Below are positions 36,028 through 44,364 of a stretch of 64,000 nucleotides of DNA, one piece after another (position 1 is the stretch's first letter; each line of letters begins with the position of its first letter). The DNA comes from Streptomyces sp. NBC_00285. GTDB lineage: Bacteria > Actinomycetota > Actinomycetes > Streptomycetales > Streptomycetaceae. The notes under the pieces are model-generated. The model had not been told where the DNA came from and made no database searches. It saw nothing but the letters and a program-made list of their open reading frames with translations. The DNA is taken from positions 9,548,001-9,612,000 of the forward strand of contig NZ_CP108055.1 in NCBI RefSeq assembly GCF_036174265.1, read 5' to 3'. The position numbers were made by a program, and so were the translations under genes.

Positions 36028-36846
36028 ATGAGCACCGGTAAGAAGCTGTCCACGGCGATCGACGCCTCCGTACCCACAGCCGCACGCATGTACGACCACT
36101 ATCTGGGCGGCAAGGACAACTACGCGGCCGACCGGGCCGCCTGCGAAGAACTCGACAAGGTCGTCCCCAGCACCCGCAGGCTCGCCGTGAACAACCGGCG
36201 CTTCCTCCAGCGGGTCGTCAGGACCCTCTCGGCGGAGTACGGCATCCGGCAGTACCTGGACCACGGATCCGGCCTGCCGACCCAGGACAACGTCCACCAG
36301 GTCGCCCAGGCCATCGACCCCACCACGCACGTGGTCTACGTCGACAACGACCCGATGGTCCTCGTCCACGGGCGGGCACTGCTGGAGGAGGACGAGCGCA
36401 CCACCGTCATCCACGCGGACATGCGGGAGACCGAGGCGATCTTCGCGCACGAGGACACCCAGCGGCTGATCGACTTCGACCAGCCCGTCGCGGTCCTCTT
36501 CAACTCGGTCATGCACTGCATCCCCGACAGCGACACGGACGGGCCGGCCGCTCTGGCCCGCCGCGTGCGCGAGAAGCTCGCGCCCGGCAGCTTCATGCTG
36601 ATGTGTCAGCTGGTCAGCGAGGACCCCGAAGTCCGCGACTTCGTCACCAACTTCATGGACCAGGCGACCCAGGGGCACTGGGGCCGGGTGCGTGAGGAGA
36701 AGGACGTCGCCGCGTGGTTCGAGGGCCTCGAGATCCTCGAACCGGGCCTCGTGGAGGTCTCCACCTGGCGGCCCGATTCCGAGGTGGCCCCCCGTCAGCT
36801 CACCCATGAGTGGATCGAGTTCGGCGGCGTCGCCCGAATCGTCTGA
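36028..36846 (+). CDS. SAM-dependent methyltransferase, Methyltransf_19 (DUF574) family
   Basis: A 272-residue protein of the actinobacterial Methyltransf_19 family, recognisable from SVPTAARMYDHYLGGKDNYAAD, RFLQRVVRTL, the SAM-binding QYLDHGSGLPTQDNVHQVA (motif I variant DxGSGLPT) and VYVDNDPMVLVHGRALL. Streptomyces genomes carry many copies; substrates are unknown. ATG start with GGGGGAAAG upstream. A strong hairpin follows 12 bp after the stop, so it is probably monocistronic. Confidence 0.88.
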   Translation: MSTGKKLSTAIDASVPTAARMYDHYLGGKDNYAADRAACEELDKVVPSTRRLAVNNRRFLQRVVRTLSAEYGIRQYLDHGSGLPTQDNVHQVAQAIDPTTHVVYVDNDPMVLVHGRALLEEDERTTVIHADMRETEAIFAHEDTQRLIDFDQPVAVLFNSVMHCIPDSDTDGPAALARRVREKLAPGSFMLMCQLVSEDPEVRDFVTNFMDQATQGHWGRVREEKDVAAWFEGLEILEPGLVEVSTWRPDSEVAPRQLTHEWIEFGGVARIV

Positions 36847-36857
36847 CCCGACACGAA

Positions 36858-36898
36858 ACGCCCCTGACGCGACCGGGAAGATCCCGCGTCAGGGGCGT
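36858..36898 (+). terminator. Intrinsic-type terminator after the Methyltransf_19 gene
   Basis: Perfect 14-bp stem (arms 36858-36871 and 36885-36898, ACGCCCCTGACGCG and its complement) with a 13-nt loop, starting 12 nt after the stop. It lacks a long U-tract, as is common in Streptomyces. The rest of the gap to 37143 contains nothing I can identify. Confidence 0.75.
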
Positions 36899-37143
36899 CG
36901 TCGTGCCGGCGGGTACCCGCGGAACCGGGAACAGCGAAAAAAGAGACGGCAGCCACGCCGAGAACTGCTCCGAAGCGGCTCATGGCGCGACCCGAGGAGT
37001 CGTGGACCCAGTGCCCGGGCGGGGGCTCCCCTCGCCCTTCCGGCAGCCGGTCACGCGGCCCGCGGTAGCCTCCGCGACGCCGGGGCGGTCTGGGACTTCG
37101 TGCTGGTCAGCCCTACGATCGACGCCATCGGAAAGGGGCGTTG

Positions 37144-37887
37144 ATGGACCGCACCATACGCACGACGGAGGACGTACTCCGACTCCTCGACACGCTGTTC
37201 GCACCACACGCCGATCGCTGGACGGCGGACGCCGGCTCGTGGTGGGACGGCTTCTACGCCGACCGTTCCAAGCCGGTCCCCTTCTTCACGGCGAAGCCGG
37301 ACGAAAACCTGGTGTCGTACCTCGACCGCGGTCTCGTCACCGGGGGCCGAGCCCTGGACCTGGGCTGCGGCCCGGGCCGCAACGCACTTCACCTCGCCTC
37401 TCTCGGCTTCGAGGTCGACGCCGTCGACCTCTCGACCGCGGCCGTCACCTGGGCCCGGGAGCGGGTGCAGGAGGCGGGTGTCGGCGTGCACTTTCTGTGC
37501 GGCGACGTCTTCGTCATGGCCGACACCGAACTCACGGGCACCTACGACCTGATCTACGACTCGGGCTGCTTCCACCATCTGCCGCCGCACCGCCGCGTCA
37601 GCTACCTGGCACTCCTCGAACGGCACCTCGCGCCCACCGGCCGCTTCGGCATCGTCTGCTTCGCCGACGGAGCCATGGGATCCCAACTGCCGGACACGGA
37701 GTTCTACCGGCAGGGCCGGCTCGACGGCGGACTCGCCTACCCGGCGGAGTCGCTGCGCCGGATCTTCTGCGACCTCACCGAGATCGAACTGCGGCGCATG
37801 CACGACGAGCCGCCCGAGTCTCCCCGCTTCGGTGAACCCTTCCTCTGGGCAGGCCTGTTCGGCCGCGACGACCCTCAGCCGCCGTAG
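37144..37887 (+). CDS. Class I SAM-dependent methyltransferase
   Basis: A 247-residue methyltransferase. Motif I is ALDLGCGPGRNALHLASLG, then DAVDLSTAAVTWARER (acidic loop binding the ribose) and LIYDSGCFHHLPPHRRVSYL (motif IV region). The arrangement resembles thiopurine-methyltransferase/tellurite-resistance type methyltransferases. The ATG follows directly on a TTG (TTGATG), with GGAAAGGGG upstream. The last 13 bp overlap the 3' end of the XRE regulator gene on the opposite strand. Confidence 0.85.
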   Translation: MDRTIRTTEDVLRLLDTLFAPHADRWTADAGSWWDGFYADRSKPVPFFTAKPDENLVSYLDRGLVTGGRALDLGCGPGRNALHLASLGFEVDAVDLSTAAVTWARERVQEAGVGVHFLCGDVFVMADTELTGTYDLIYDSGCFHHLPPHRRVSYLALLERHLAPTGRFGIVCFADGAMGSQLPDTEFYRQGRLDGGLAYPAESLRRIFCDLTEIELRRMHDEPPESPRFGEPFLWAGLFGRDDPQPP

Positions 37888-38792
37888 CGCTGCACCATTG
37901 TCTCGCGCAGCAGCCGCAGCGAAGCCCGGGGTTCCAGTGCGTCGTCGGCCAGCCGGTCCAGTGCGAGGCGGTACTCCTCCGTCTCGTCCCGGTCCTCCAG
38001 GAAGTTGGCGCTCTTGATGTGCTCCAGGTAGACGACGTCCGGCAGATCCAGGCCGCCGAAGCGCAGATAGGTGATCGGGATGGCGGGGGCCGAGGCGTTC
38101 GTCACGTCCAACGGCACGACCTGCACCGTCACATGGGGACGCTGGGCCATGTCGATGAGGTGCGCGAGCTGCTCCCGCATCACCCCACGGCTGCCCAGCA
38201 CCCGCAGCAGCACCGACTCGTCGATCACCGCCCACAGCTGCGGAGGGTCCGCGCGCCGCAACAACTGCGCGCGCCGGGTGCGCAGTTCCACGCGGCGGCC
38301 GACCTCGCCGGCGGCCGCCGTGGGCAGCCCGCGCTCCACCACGGCGCGGGTGTAGTCCGGGGTCTGGAGCAGACCGGGGACGTACTGGATCTCGAAGGTA
38401 CGGATCGTCGCGGCCGCCTCCTGGAGTCCGACCAGCCGGTCGAACCACTCGGGCATCAGGCGCTTGTCGTACCGCTGCCACCAGCCCGGCTCGCCGGCGC
38501 GCTGGAGCAGCTTGAGCAGCACCGAGGACTCGTAGCCCTCGGTGCCGTACAGCTGGAGGAGGGCCCGTACGTCGTTCTCCGACGGGGGCCTTCGGCCCTT
38601 GCCCGACTCGATCCGGGACAGCTTGGCGGGGCTGAACCCGAGGGCGCGTGCCGCCTGGTCCTGGGCGAGCCCGGCATCCTCGCGGAATCCCGCCAACTGG
38701 ACGCCGACCAGCATCTTCAGCAGGGTGGGAGCCGGTTCGGACCGGTCCAGATACGGTTCCAGACGGGAGATGCGGTGGGACGCGGCAGACAT
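37875..38792 (-). CDS. XRE family regulator with DUF5753 domain (WhiJ/AbaA-type)
   Basis: A 305-residue regulator: helix-turn-helix at about residues 22-80 (REDAGLAQDQAARALGFSPAKLSRIESGKG is the binding unit, in two parts here) and a C-terminal DUF5753 domain with IQYVPGLLQTPDYTRAVV, RRAQLLRR, LLRVLGSRGVMREQLAHL and VVPLDV. It is one of the large Streptomyces family whose loci also carry a DUF397 gene and an ATP-binding gene, as seen here just upstream; characterised relatives influence sporulation and antibiotic production. The start is ATG 38792, with GGGAGTCAGG upstream. Confidence 0.9.
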   Translation of the reverse strand: MSAASHRISRLEPYLDRSEPAPTLLKMLVGVQLAGFREDAGLAQDQAARALGFSPAKLSRIESGKGRRPPSENDVRALLQLYGTEGYESSVLLKLLQRAGEPGWWQRYDKRLMPEWFDRLVGLQEAAATIRTFEIQYVPGLLQTPDYTRAVVERGLPTAAAGEVGRRVELRTRRAQLLRRADPPQLWAVIDESVLLRVLGSRGVMREQLAHLIDMAQRPHVTVQVVPLDVTNASAPAIPITYLRFGGLDLPDVVYLEHIKSANFLEDRDETEEYRLALDRLADDALEPRASLRLLRETMVQRYGG

Positions 38793-38927
38793 CCTGACTC
38801 CCAGTAAACCGGCACAGAGACGTCTCACACTATCGCACGCAGTGTGGTCGTTCCGCATCATTCCGTAGATGCCGTGGGTGGCACGGGAGTTGGAGCCGCC
38901 TCCGCATCCGGGCCCGGGATCCGGGGG

Positions 38928-39158
38928 TCACAGGAGGTGGTCGAACTCACCGTCCTTCGCCCCGGCGACGAACGCCGCGACCTCGGCCGGTGTGTAGACC
39001 AGTGCGGGGCCGTCGGGGTCACGGGAGTTGCGCATCGCGACACCGCCGCCGACGAGCGAGGCCACTTCGACGCAGTTGCCCTCGGCGTTGCTGTGACGGC
39101 TCTTGACCCAGCGGGCGTCCAGGGAACTCGCCCGCACTCCGTTCTGCATGGGTGGCAC
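38928..39158 (-). CDS. DUF397 domain protein
   Basis: A 76-residue protein with the DUF397 core ARWVKSRHSNAEGNCVEVASL, VAMRNSRDPDGPALVYTPAE and VAAFVAGAKDGEFDHLL. DUF397 proteins partner DUF5753 regulators and antagonise them in studied Streptomyces loci. Start is GTG 39158 because AAGGAG lies 8 nt upstream. It precedes the XRE gene on the same strand (135 bp gap) and diverges from the ATP-binding gene. Confidence 0.9.
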   Translation of the reverse strand: MPPMQNGVRASSLDARWVKSRHSNAEGNCVEVASLVGGGVAMRNSRDPDGPALVYTPAEVAAFVAGAKDGEFDHLL

Positions 39159-39272
39159 TGTCAGTCTCCTTGCTGTTCACGTGCTTTGCCGGGCGCTGTG
39201 CCCGGCCGTCCGGGCGGGAGAGGGCACACCTCCACAACCTCCGTGGCCCCACCCGCCGTTCGCGCAATTTCT

Positions 39273-39309
39273 CGTGCAATTGCACGCGGGCGCCTTCAGC
39301 GTGGATAAT
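39273..39309 (+). promoter_or_regulatory. Promoter of the ATP-binding gene with overlapping palindromic operator
   Basis: TTGCAC (39280-39285) and GATAAT (39304-39309) are spaced by 18 nt and face the ATP-binding gene, which starts 61 nt further on. A perfect 14-bp palindrome CGTGCAATTGCACG (39273-39286) covers the -35 hexamer, and a related half GCGCAATT lies just upstream at 39262. Occupation would block the promoter; the neighbouring XRE regulator is the obvious candidate binder. Confidence 0.55.
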
Positions 39310-39369
39310 AGCTCCGGCGTCAACCCCCGCGGTTGCGCCCCCGCCTTGACGTCGCATCAGGGAGATGCC

Positions 39370-39921
39370 GTGTCATCACCTGTGAATCACGTGCTCCGGC
39401 CGCCGGGCCAAGCTGTGCCGACGGCGGGCGGTGCGGACACCCTCGGCGAGACGGTGCGCCCTCCGAGTGCCGCCGTCGGGAGACAGCGACCACCGTCGGG
39501 CGGTCCCCTCGTCTCCGCCGCGCTGCTCGTCAGCTGCAGCGGGGAGGGCTTCGCCCGGGCCCGCGCCTTCACCCGCGAAACCCTGAGCTGCTGGTCCCTC
39601 GGCCACCGCAGCGACGACGCCACCCTCGTGATCACCGAGCTGGCGGCCAACGCCGTGGCCCACGCGGTGCTCCGGCCCGCGGCGGGCGGCGCGGCGGAGG
39701 TGTGGCTGGGGCTGGCCCTGGATCAGGCACATCTCCTGGTCACCGTCTCGGACCCCGGTGACGAACTGCCCGCGTACACGCCCGCCGATGTCTGTGATCT
39801 GCGCGAGCACGGCCGTGGCCTGTACATCGTCGACGCCCTGGCGGAGGAGTGGGGCTGGACCTCGCGGCCCCCGGCCGGCAAGTCCGTCTGGGCCAAGCTG
39901 TCGACCTCCCCTCCTCCCTGA
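39370..39921 (+). CDS. ATP-binding protein, anti-sigma-factor-like HATPase
   Basis: A 183-residue protein whose C-terminal 130 residues form an HATPase_c domain of the RsbW/SpoIIAB kind: VITELAANAVAHAV (N box), VTVSDPGDELP (G1 box) and EHGRGLYIVDALAEEWGW (G2 box). The first 50 residues are low-complexity. It is the third member of the XRE/DUF397/ATP-binding trio, and in related loci such a gene is always adjacent. GTG start with GGGAG upstream. Confidence 0.88.
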   Translation: MSSPVNHVLRPPGQAVPTAGGADTLGETVRPPSAAVGRQRPPSGGPLVSAALLVSCSGEGFARARAFTRETLSCWSLGHRSDDATLVITELAANAVAHAVLRPAAGGAAEVWLGLALDQAHLLVTVSDPGDELPAYTPADVCDLREHGRGLYIVDALAEEWGWTSRPPAGKSVWAKLSTSPPP

Positions 39922-39949
39922 CATGACTGCCGCGGAAAGGCCTCACGCC

Positions 39950-40492
39950 ATGCGCATCGCTCCGGACCAGCCGAGCAACGAGCGCACGACCTGCCCCGGG
40001 CCCACGACGGGGCTGTCGCGGACCACGCCCCTGGTGGCGCTGAGCCAGGTCCCCTGGGGCGAGATCCAGGACTCCACCGGCTCCGCGGCGGCCATCCCCC
40101 TCCTTCTCAACAGCGTGGCCTGGGGCGACCCCGACACCGCCAGCGCCGCACTCGGTGACCTCCGCAAGCGCATCTGCCAGTACGGCTTCGTCGTGGAGCA
40201 GGCCACCGCCGCCACTGTCCCCTTCCTGTGGGAGCTCGCCCAACTGCCCCAGGTGACGTGCCGGGCGGAGATCATCCAGCTGCTCAGAAGCATCGCGTGC
40301 GCCCGCCAGTGGGAGAGCACGGCGGCCGTCTACCCCAAGCTGCTCAACCACCGTGAGAACCCCGTGGTGTGGGAGCGTCAGGCCCGTCGGGCGGTCCGGG
40401 CCAAGAGCGGCGCGCTCCGGCGGCTGATGGCAGATGACGACACGGAGATCGCCCACGCGACCACGGAGCTGGCCCGCACGCTGGACGAGTAG
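39950..40492 (+). CDS. Conserved hypothetical protein, helical-repeat-like
   Basis: A 180-residue soluble protein, mostly alpha-helical: AAAIPLLLNSVAWGDPDTASAALGDLRK, then TAATVPFLWELAQLPQVTCRAEIIQLLRSI. This pattern of paired helices resembles HEAT/ARM repeats. No catalytic residues are evident and the family is not recognised. ATG 39950 is preferred over ATG 39923 because GGAAAGG lies 9 nt upstream of it. It follows the ATP-binding gene by 28 bp and is probably co-transcribed. Confidence 0.65.
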   Translation: MRIAPDQPSNERTTCPGPTTGLSRTTPLVALSQVPWGEIQDSTGSAAAIPLLLNSVAWGDPDTASAALGDLRKRICQYGFVVEQATAATVPFLWELAQLPQVTCRAEIIQLLRSIACARQWESTAAVYPKLLNHRENPVVWERQARRAVRAKSGALRRLMADDDTEIAHATTELARTLDE

Positions 40493-40622
40493 AAAGCCAT
40501 CGGTACGCCCGGTCGCCGCACGGACGACGACCCGTGGGGTGGCGCGACTGCTCGGTCGAGGAACTCCCGCGCCGCGCCGCACCCCGGACGGACCGTCCGG
40601 GACCCGGGCCGCCGGTGAGCCG

Positions 40623-40970
40623 TCACGCCGCACTGCTCCTTGGCACCCGCCGGGGGCACGTCGAGTCATGGTCGGTGCCGCAGCTCGTCCACCAGCGTTC
40701 GCAGCACGCGGTGTCGAGCTCGGCGCGGACGATGTCGTCGGCGCCCCCCGCACCCGGCCCGGCCACCCGCCTCCACATATCGGCCAGAGCGCGCCGCTGG
40801 TCGCAGATCACGCACTCGCGCACGACGGCGATCACCGGGACCAGGCTCGCCGCGGCGAACAGACACGCGGCCCACGGCGGGCCGTGGTGCAGGGCGAGGA
40901 CCCCGGTCCAGGCGAGTCCGGTGCTGGTGGCGAGGTAGAGGGCACTGAGGAGACCTGCGGAGCGGTTCAT
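40623..40970 (-). CDS. Small membrane protein, hypothetical
   Basis: A 115-residue protein with two N-terminal hydrophobic helices (LLSALYLATSTGLAWTGVLAL and AACLFAAASLVPVIAVV) and a Cys-rich, basic C-terminal tail (ECVICDQRRA, AELDTACCERWWTSCG, STCPRR). The Cys pairs might bind a metal, but the spacing does not match a known zinc ribbon. Family unknown. Start ATG 40970 has only a weak ribosome site. Confidence 0.55.
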   Translation of the reverse strand: MNRSAGLLSALYLATSTGLAWTGVLALHHGPPWAACLFAAASLVPVIAVVRECVICDQRRALADMWRRVAGPGAGGADDIVRAELDTACCERWWTSCGTDHDSTCPRRVPRSSAA

Positions 40971-41143
40971 GGGCGTATACCGTTCAGGGTGCGAGGGATG
41001 CCCCTTGTCCAACGGTTTGCGGCCCCTTGTGGAAGCGGGTCGGGTCGCACGGTATTGCGCCAATTGCGTGCCGGGTGGCGGCGGATGGGATTGGGCCTGG
41101 GCAGACGGGGCATACGCAGCGAAAAATCGAGAGAGGGGCTTTC

Positions 41144-41386
41144 GTGCTCGTTCCGGACCCGAAGACTGTCAGAACGCTGCTGACCCGCTACGCGTCGCTG
41201 AGGATCGCGCAGGCGGAGAGGATGAGGCCGACGACGGCTCGTGAGCTGGACGACGTCAGCTACACACTGTGCGTGATGATGCACACCACCGATGTCGCCG
41301 AAGCGGTTGCCAGGGCGGATGCCCTGCTGTCGGCCGCCGGGCGTACGGACCCGGACGGTGAGACCGGCCTGCCACTGGCCGTGTGA
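41144..41386 (+). CDS. DUF5133 domain protein
   Basis: An 80-residue soluble helical protein that begins MLVPDPKTVRTLLTRYASLRIAQAE, the characteristic opening of DUF5133, and ends with DLCVMMHTTDVAEAVARADALL-like helices. The family is restricted to Streptomyces and relatives and has no assigned function. GTG start with GAGAGGGG 5 nt upstream. A hairpin separates it from the convergent regulator. Confidence 0.78.
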   Translation: MLVPDPKTVRTLLTRYASLRIAQAERMRPTTARELDDVSYTLCVMMHTTDVAEAVARADALLSAAGRTDPDGETGLPLAV

Positions 41387-41400
41387 CACGCGACAGGAAC

Positions 41401-41453
41401 AGGACGCCGTCCCCGGCAGACAGGTCAGGAATGCGCCGTGGGGACGGCGTCCT
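41401..41453. terminator. Bidirectional terminator hairpin
   Basis: A perfect 14-bp stem (AGGACGCCGTCCCC and its complement, arms 41401-41414 and 41440-41453) with a 25-nt loop lies between the DUF5133 and GlxA-type genes. It includes the last codons of the latter. Confidence 0.6.
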
Positions 41454-42396
41454 TCGCGTGGAAGGCCGCGCGGTACGCCTGCGGTGTGGTGCCGACCACC
41501 CGGCGAAAGCGCTCCCGGAACGCCGTGGGGGAGCCGAACCCCGCCTGCCGCGCGATCCGTTCGACCGGGTGTCCGGTGTTCTCCAGCAGGTACTGGGCGC
41601 GCCGCACCCGGGCCCGCAGCAACCACTGCAGGGGTGTGCTGCCCGTCTGCTCGCGGAAGCGGCGGCTGAAGGTGCGTTCGCTCATCCCGGAGCGGGCCGC
41701 CATCGCAGCGAGGGTGATCTCCTGAGCGAGACGGTCCTCGATCCACTCCAGGAGCGGCTCCAGTGCCGAACCGCGGGGTACGGGCGGATGGTCGTGCACG
41801 ATGAACTGGGCCTGCCCGCCCTCACGTTCGAGCGGCATGACCGACATCCGGGCGGTGTGCGCGGCGACCGACGACCCCAGGTCCCGGCGGATCATGTGCA
41901 GGCACAGGTCGAGGGCGGCGGCCGCACCTGCGGAGGTCAGGATCTGACCGTTGTCGACGTACAGCACGTCCGGCTGGACCTCGACGGCGGGGAAGCGCCG
42001 CGCGAGTTGCTCGGCGGCCACCCAGTGGGTGGTGGCACGCAGCCCGTCCAGCAGCCCCGCCTCGGCCAGCACGAAGGCACCCGCGCACACGGACGCGATG
42101 CGGGTCCCCGCCGCGGCGGCCTCTCGCAGGGCCGTCAGGACGCGCGGGGAAGGCGGGCCGGCCGCGGGGGAGCAGCCCGGCACGATGACCGTGTCCGCCT
42201 CGGCGAGGGCCTCCAGGCCGTGTTCGACCTGCAGGGTGAACCCCCCGTCCGCCCGCACCTCGGGCGACTCGGCGCACAGCCGGACCCGGTAGGCGGGGCG
42301 GCCGTCGGGCAGATGCGTCCAGTCGAACACCTGCATGGGGGCCGCCATGTCGAACGGCACCACGTCATCGAGGACCAGGATCGCCACGGAGTGCAT
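41425..42396 (-). CDS. GlxA family AraC-type transcriptional regulator
   Basis: A 323-residue regulator with an N-terminal DJ-1/PfpI-like domain (residues about 5-165: AILVLDDVVPFDMAAPMQVF, IASVCAGAFVLAEAGLLDG) and a C-terminal AraC helix-turn-helix pair (LAAMAARSGMSERTFSRRFREQ and IARQAGFGSPTAFRERFRR). The Cys in SVCAGAF occupies the nucleophile elbow of DJ-1 proteins but regulators of this kind are not enzymes. It diverges from a small membrane-protein gene 182 bp away, which may be its target. Start ATG 42396 aligns with the usual family N-terminus. Confidence 0.87.
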   Translation of the reverse strand: MHSVAILVLDDVVPFDMAAPMQVFDWTHLPDGRPAYRVRLCAESPEVRADGGFTLQVEHGLEALAEADTVIVPGCSPAAGPPSPRVLTALREAAAAGTRIASVCAGAFVLAEAGLLDGLRATTHWVAAEQLARRFPAVEVQPDVLYVDNGQILTSAGAAAALDLCLHMIRRDLGSSVAAHTARMSVMPLEREGGQAQFIVHDHPPVPRGSALEPLLEWIEDRLAQEITLAAMAARSGMSERTFSRRFREQTGSTPLQWLLRARVRRAQYLLENTGHPVERIARQAGFGSPTAFRERFRRVVGTTPQAYRAAFHAKDAVPTAHS

Positions 42397-42578
42397 GAGG
42401 GACACGATAAGCGGGTTCCCGCCATGGACCTGACCACGGGAAGAACGTAAAAGTGGCTGTCTGGCCTGTTGGCGAGAATCCGTTGGAACCTGTCGTTTCA
42501 GCCTCTGTGTGATCACCGGGGAGCTTTCCTAGGGTGGGCGGGCACTGCCGACCGCACCCGAGAAGGACACGCCACCCC

Positions 42579-43034
42579 ATGACCAAGTTCCTGCTGACCC
42601 TGCACGTCCTCGTGGCCATCGTCGCCGTGGGGCCGGTGACCGTGGCGGCCAGCATGTTCCCGCCGGCGGTCCGCCGGGCCCACACGGAGGAGGCAGAGGT
42701 CGGCACGGTACGGCTGCTGCACCGCGTCTGCCGGATCTACTCCGGCGTCGGCATCGCGGTCCCCGTCCTCGGTCTCGCCACCGCGGGCGCGATGGGCGTC
42801 CTGGGTGACGGCTGGCTCACCGCCTCCATCGCCCTGACCGCCGCGGCCGCCGGAGTTCTCGCCGCCTTTGTCCTGCCCCGGCAGGGCGAGCTCCTGGAGG
42901 AACTGGCCGGGCAGGGAGGCGTCGAGCACCGCAGCACGGTTCAACTGGCCATGTTCACCGGCGTCTTCAATCTTCTGTGGGCGACCGTGACCGTCCTGAT
43001 GATCGTGCGGCCGGGGTCCACCACGGGGGCGTGA
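42579..43034 (+). CDS. Four-helix membrane protein (DUF2269-like)
   Basis: A 151-residue membrane protein with four hydrophobic segments: FLLTLHVLVAIVAVGPVTVAAS, YSGVGIAVPVLGLATAGAM, LTASIALTAAAAGVLAAFVL and MFTGVFNLLWATVTVLMIV. The His in the first helix and the overall pattern resemble DUF2269/YqhA-like proteins of unknown function. ATG start with AGAAGGACA upstream. Possibly controlled by the divergent GlxA-type regulator. Confidence 0.7.
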   Translation: MTKFLLTLHVLVAIVAVGPVTVAASMFPPAVRRAHTEEAEVGTVRLLHRVCRIYSGVGIAVPVLGLATAGAMGVLGDGWLTASIALTAAAAGVLAAFVLPRQGELLEELAGQGGVEHRSTVQLAMFTGVFNLLWATVTVLMIVRPGSTTGA

Positions 43035-43149
43035 CGCCCGCGGCCCGTCAAGGCCGGCACCGGAAATCGCACGTCGGTGCGTGGGGGCGCCTAGACTCGT
43101 CAGCCGTGCCCATGCGCGTGGGCCGAGAAAACGAAAGGCGCGTTGACGG

Positions 43150-43365
43150 GTGTTCCAGGATTCCCCCATTTACGACCGACTCGTCGCCGAGCGCGGCGAC
43201 GTCCCCGCTGTAGCCCGCAGGGAGGCCGAGCGCGTACGCAGGGAACTGGAGTACGTCATGCGGCCGTTTCAGCCCCTCATGCCCCCGCCCGCCCCCGAAC
43301 GCCCCGCCTCGCCCGGCCAGGGATGGGTGCCCGCCGCACTTCCCCCCGGCCCCCGGCCGTACTGA
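43150..43365 (+). CDS. Small hypothetical protein next to the graspetide locus
   Basis: A 71-residue soluble protein with a helical N-terminal half (SPIYDRLVAERGDVPAVARREAERVRREL) and a Pro-rich C-terminal tail. I do not recognise it. Start choice is open: GTG 43150, or TTG 43144 two codons earlier, both after GAAAGG. It ends 7 bp from the stop of the ATP-grasp gene, tail to tail. A role in the peptide pathway cannot be shown. Confidence 0.55.
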   Translation: MFQDSPIYDRLVAERGDVPAVARREAERVRRELEYVMRPFQPLMPPPAPERPASPGQGWVPAALPPGPRPY

Positions 43366-43372
43366 CCCCTCT

Positions 43373-44347
43373 TCAGGACACCGTGGTGTTCGCTCCGTTG
43401 GCGGAAGCGCGCTGCTCCGGGCCCGGCAGGGCCAGCCATTCGGCGATGCTGCGCGCGATCGGCTGGCCCGTCTCCACCTCGACGAAGCCGAACTGTCCCG
43501 ACTGGTTGCACTCCAGGAACCACCAGGTCCCGTCCCCGTCCTCCGCGAAGTCGAAGGCGCCGTAGGCCAGTTCGGCCCTCTTGAGGTAGTCGAGGACGGC
43601 CGCGGCGACCCGTGGCGCAACGTCGGTGGGGTGCCAGGACGCGTCGGACGCGGCGAAGCGGACGTCCACCTCGTCGTCGGCACCGGTGACCTTCCGCGCG
43701 GCCAGCATCGTCTCGCCGACGACGGTCAGGCGTATGTCGGCCCGTTTGGCGACCCGCCGCTGCAGCAGGGTGGGGCCGAACGCGACGGCCGCGAAGTCGG
43801 TGTCCGGTTCGACCCGGCTGGTCGGCACCGCCCGCGGCGGATCCTGCGGATGCGCGCCGGAGACCGGCTTGACCACCAGATCGGGGTAGCGCTCGGCGAA
43901 CTCGCGCGCGGCCTGCGGAAACGTTGTCACGATCGTCGCCGGAACGGGCAGGCCGCAGCGCTGGGCGAGCCGCAGCTGCCACGGCTTGTGACGAGCCCGC
44001 CCGGCCGCGTCGGGATGGTTCATCCACCGGGCGTCACTGCCGCGGAGCATGCCGTACAGCGCCTGGGCGGACTCCTCGGTCAGCCAGTCGGAGGGCTGCG
44101 CCGCCCGCACCGCGGGTGTGCCAGGCCGGCGGACCCAGATCGAACGCAGCCCGGAGATGCCCACCAGTCGCCCGCCGGCCGAGAGGTGGCCGCGGAAGGC
44201 GCCGTGGACGTATTCGCCGGACAGCGCGACCCCCTCGGTGAGATCCGCCGGATCGAGCCGGACCACCGGAACCCCCATGGCGTCGAGGTGCACGACGACC
44301 ATGTCGGCCGTCACGTCCTCTTCGCAGGTCAGAATCAACACGGTCAT
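43373..44347 (-). CDS. tgmB: ATP-grasp ribosomal peptide maturase (graspetide ligase, SAV_5884/TgmB type)
   Basis: A 324-residue ATP-grasp ligase that forms side-chain ester or amide bonds in the precursor encoded just upstream. It opens MTVLILTCEEDVTADMVVVHLDAMG, then has IWVRRPGTP (the N-domain motif of this maturase family), the ATP-binding lysine region DLVVKPVSGAH, LLQRRVAKRADIRLTVVG and the metal-binding acidic motif WWFLECNQSGQFGFVE. The start ATG 44347 is 17 bp after the precursor stop, so the pair is an operon. A methyltransferase gene that often accompanies this type is not adjacent. Confidence 0.9.
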   Translation of the reverse strand: MTVLILTCEEDVTADMVVVHLDAMGVPVVRLDPADLTEGVALSGEYVHGAFRGHLSAGGRLVGISGLRSIWVRRPGTPAVRAAQPSDWLTEESAQALYGMLRGSDARWMNHPDAAGRARHKPWQLRLAQRCGLPVPATIVTTFPQAAREFAERYPDLVVKPVSGAHPQDPPRAVPTSRVEPDTDFAAVAFGPTLLQRRVAKRADIRLTVVGETMLAARKVTGADDEVDVRFAASDASWHPTDVAPRVAAAVLDYLKRAELAYGAFDFAEDGDGTWWFLECNQSGQFGFVEVETGQPIARSIAEWLALPGPEQRASANGANTTVS

Positions 44348-44364
44348 CAGTCGTCGACCTGTGT

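Noticed and set aside
36028..37887. Methyltransferases at 36028 and 37144 as missing graspetide methyltransferase
   Set aside because: They belong to Methyltransf_19 and general class I families, not the PIMT type, and lie 6-8 kb away on the other strand.
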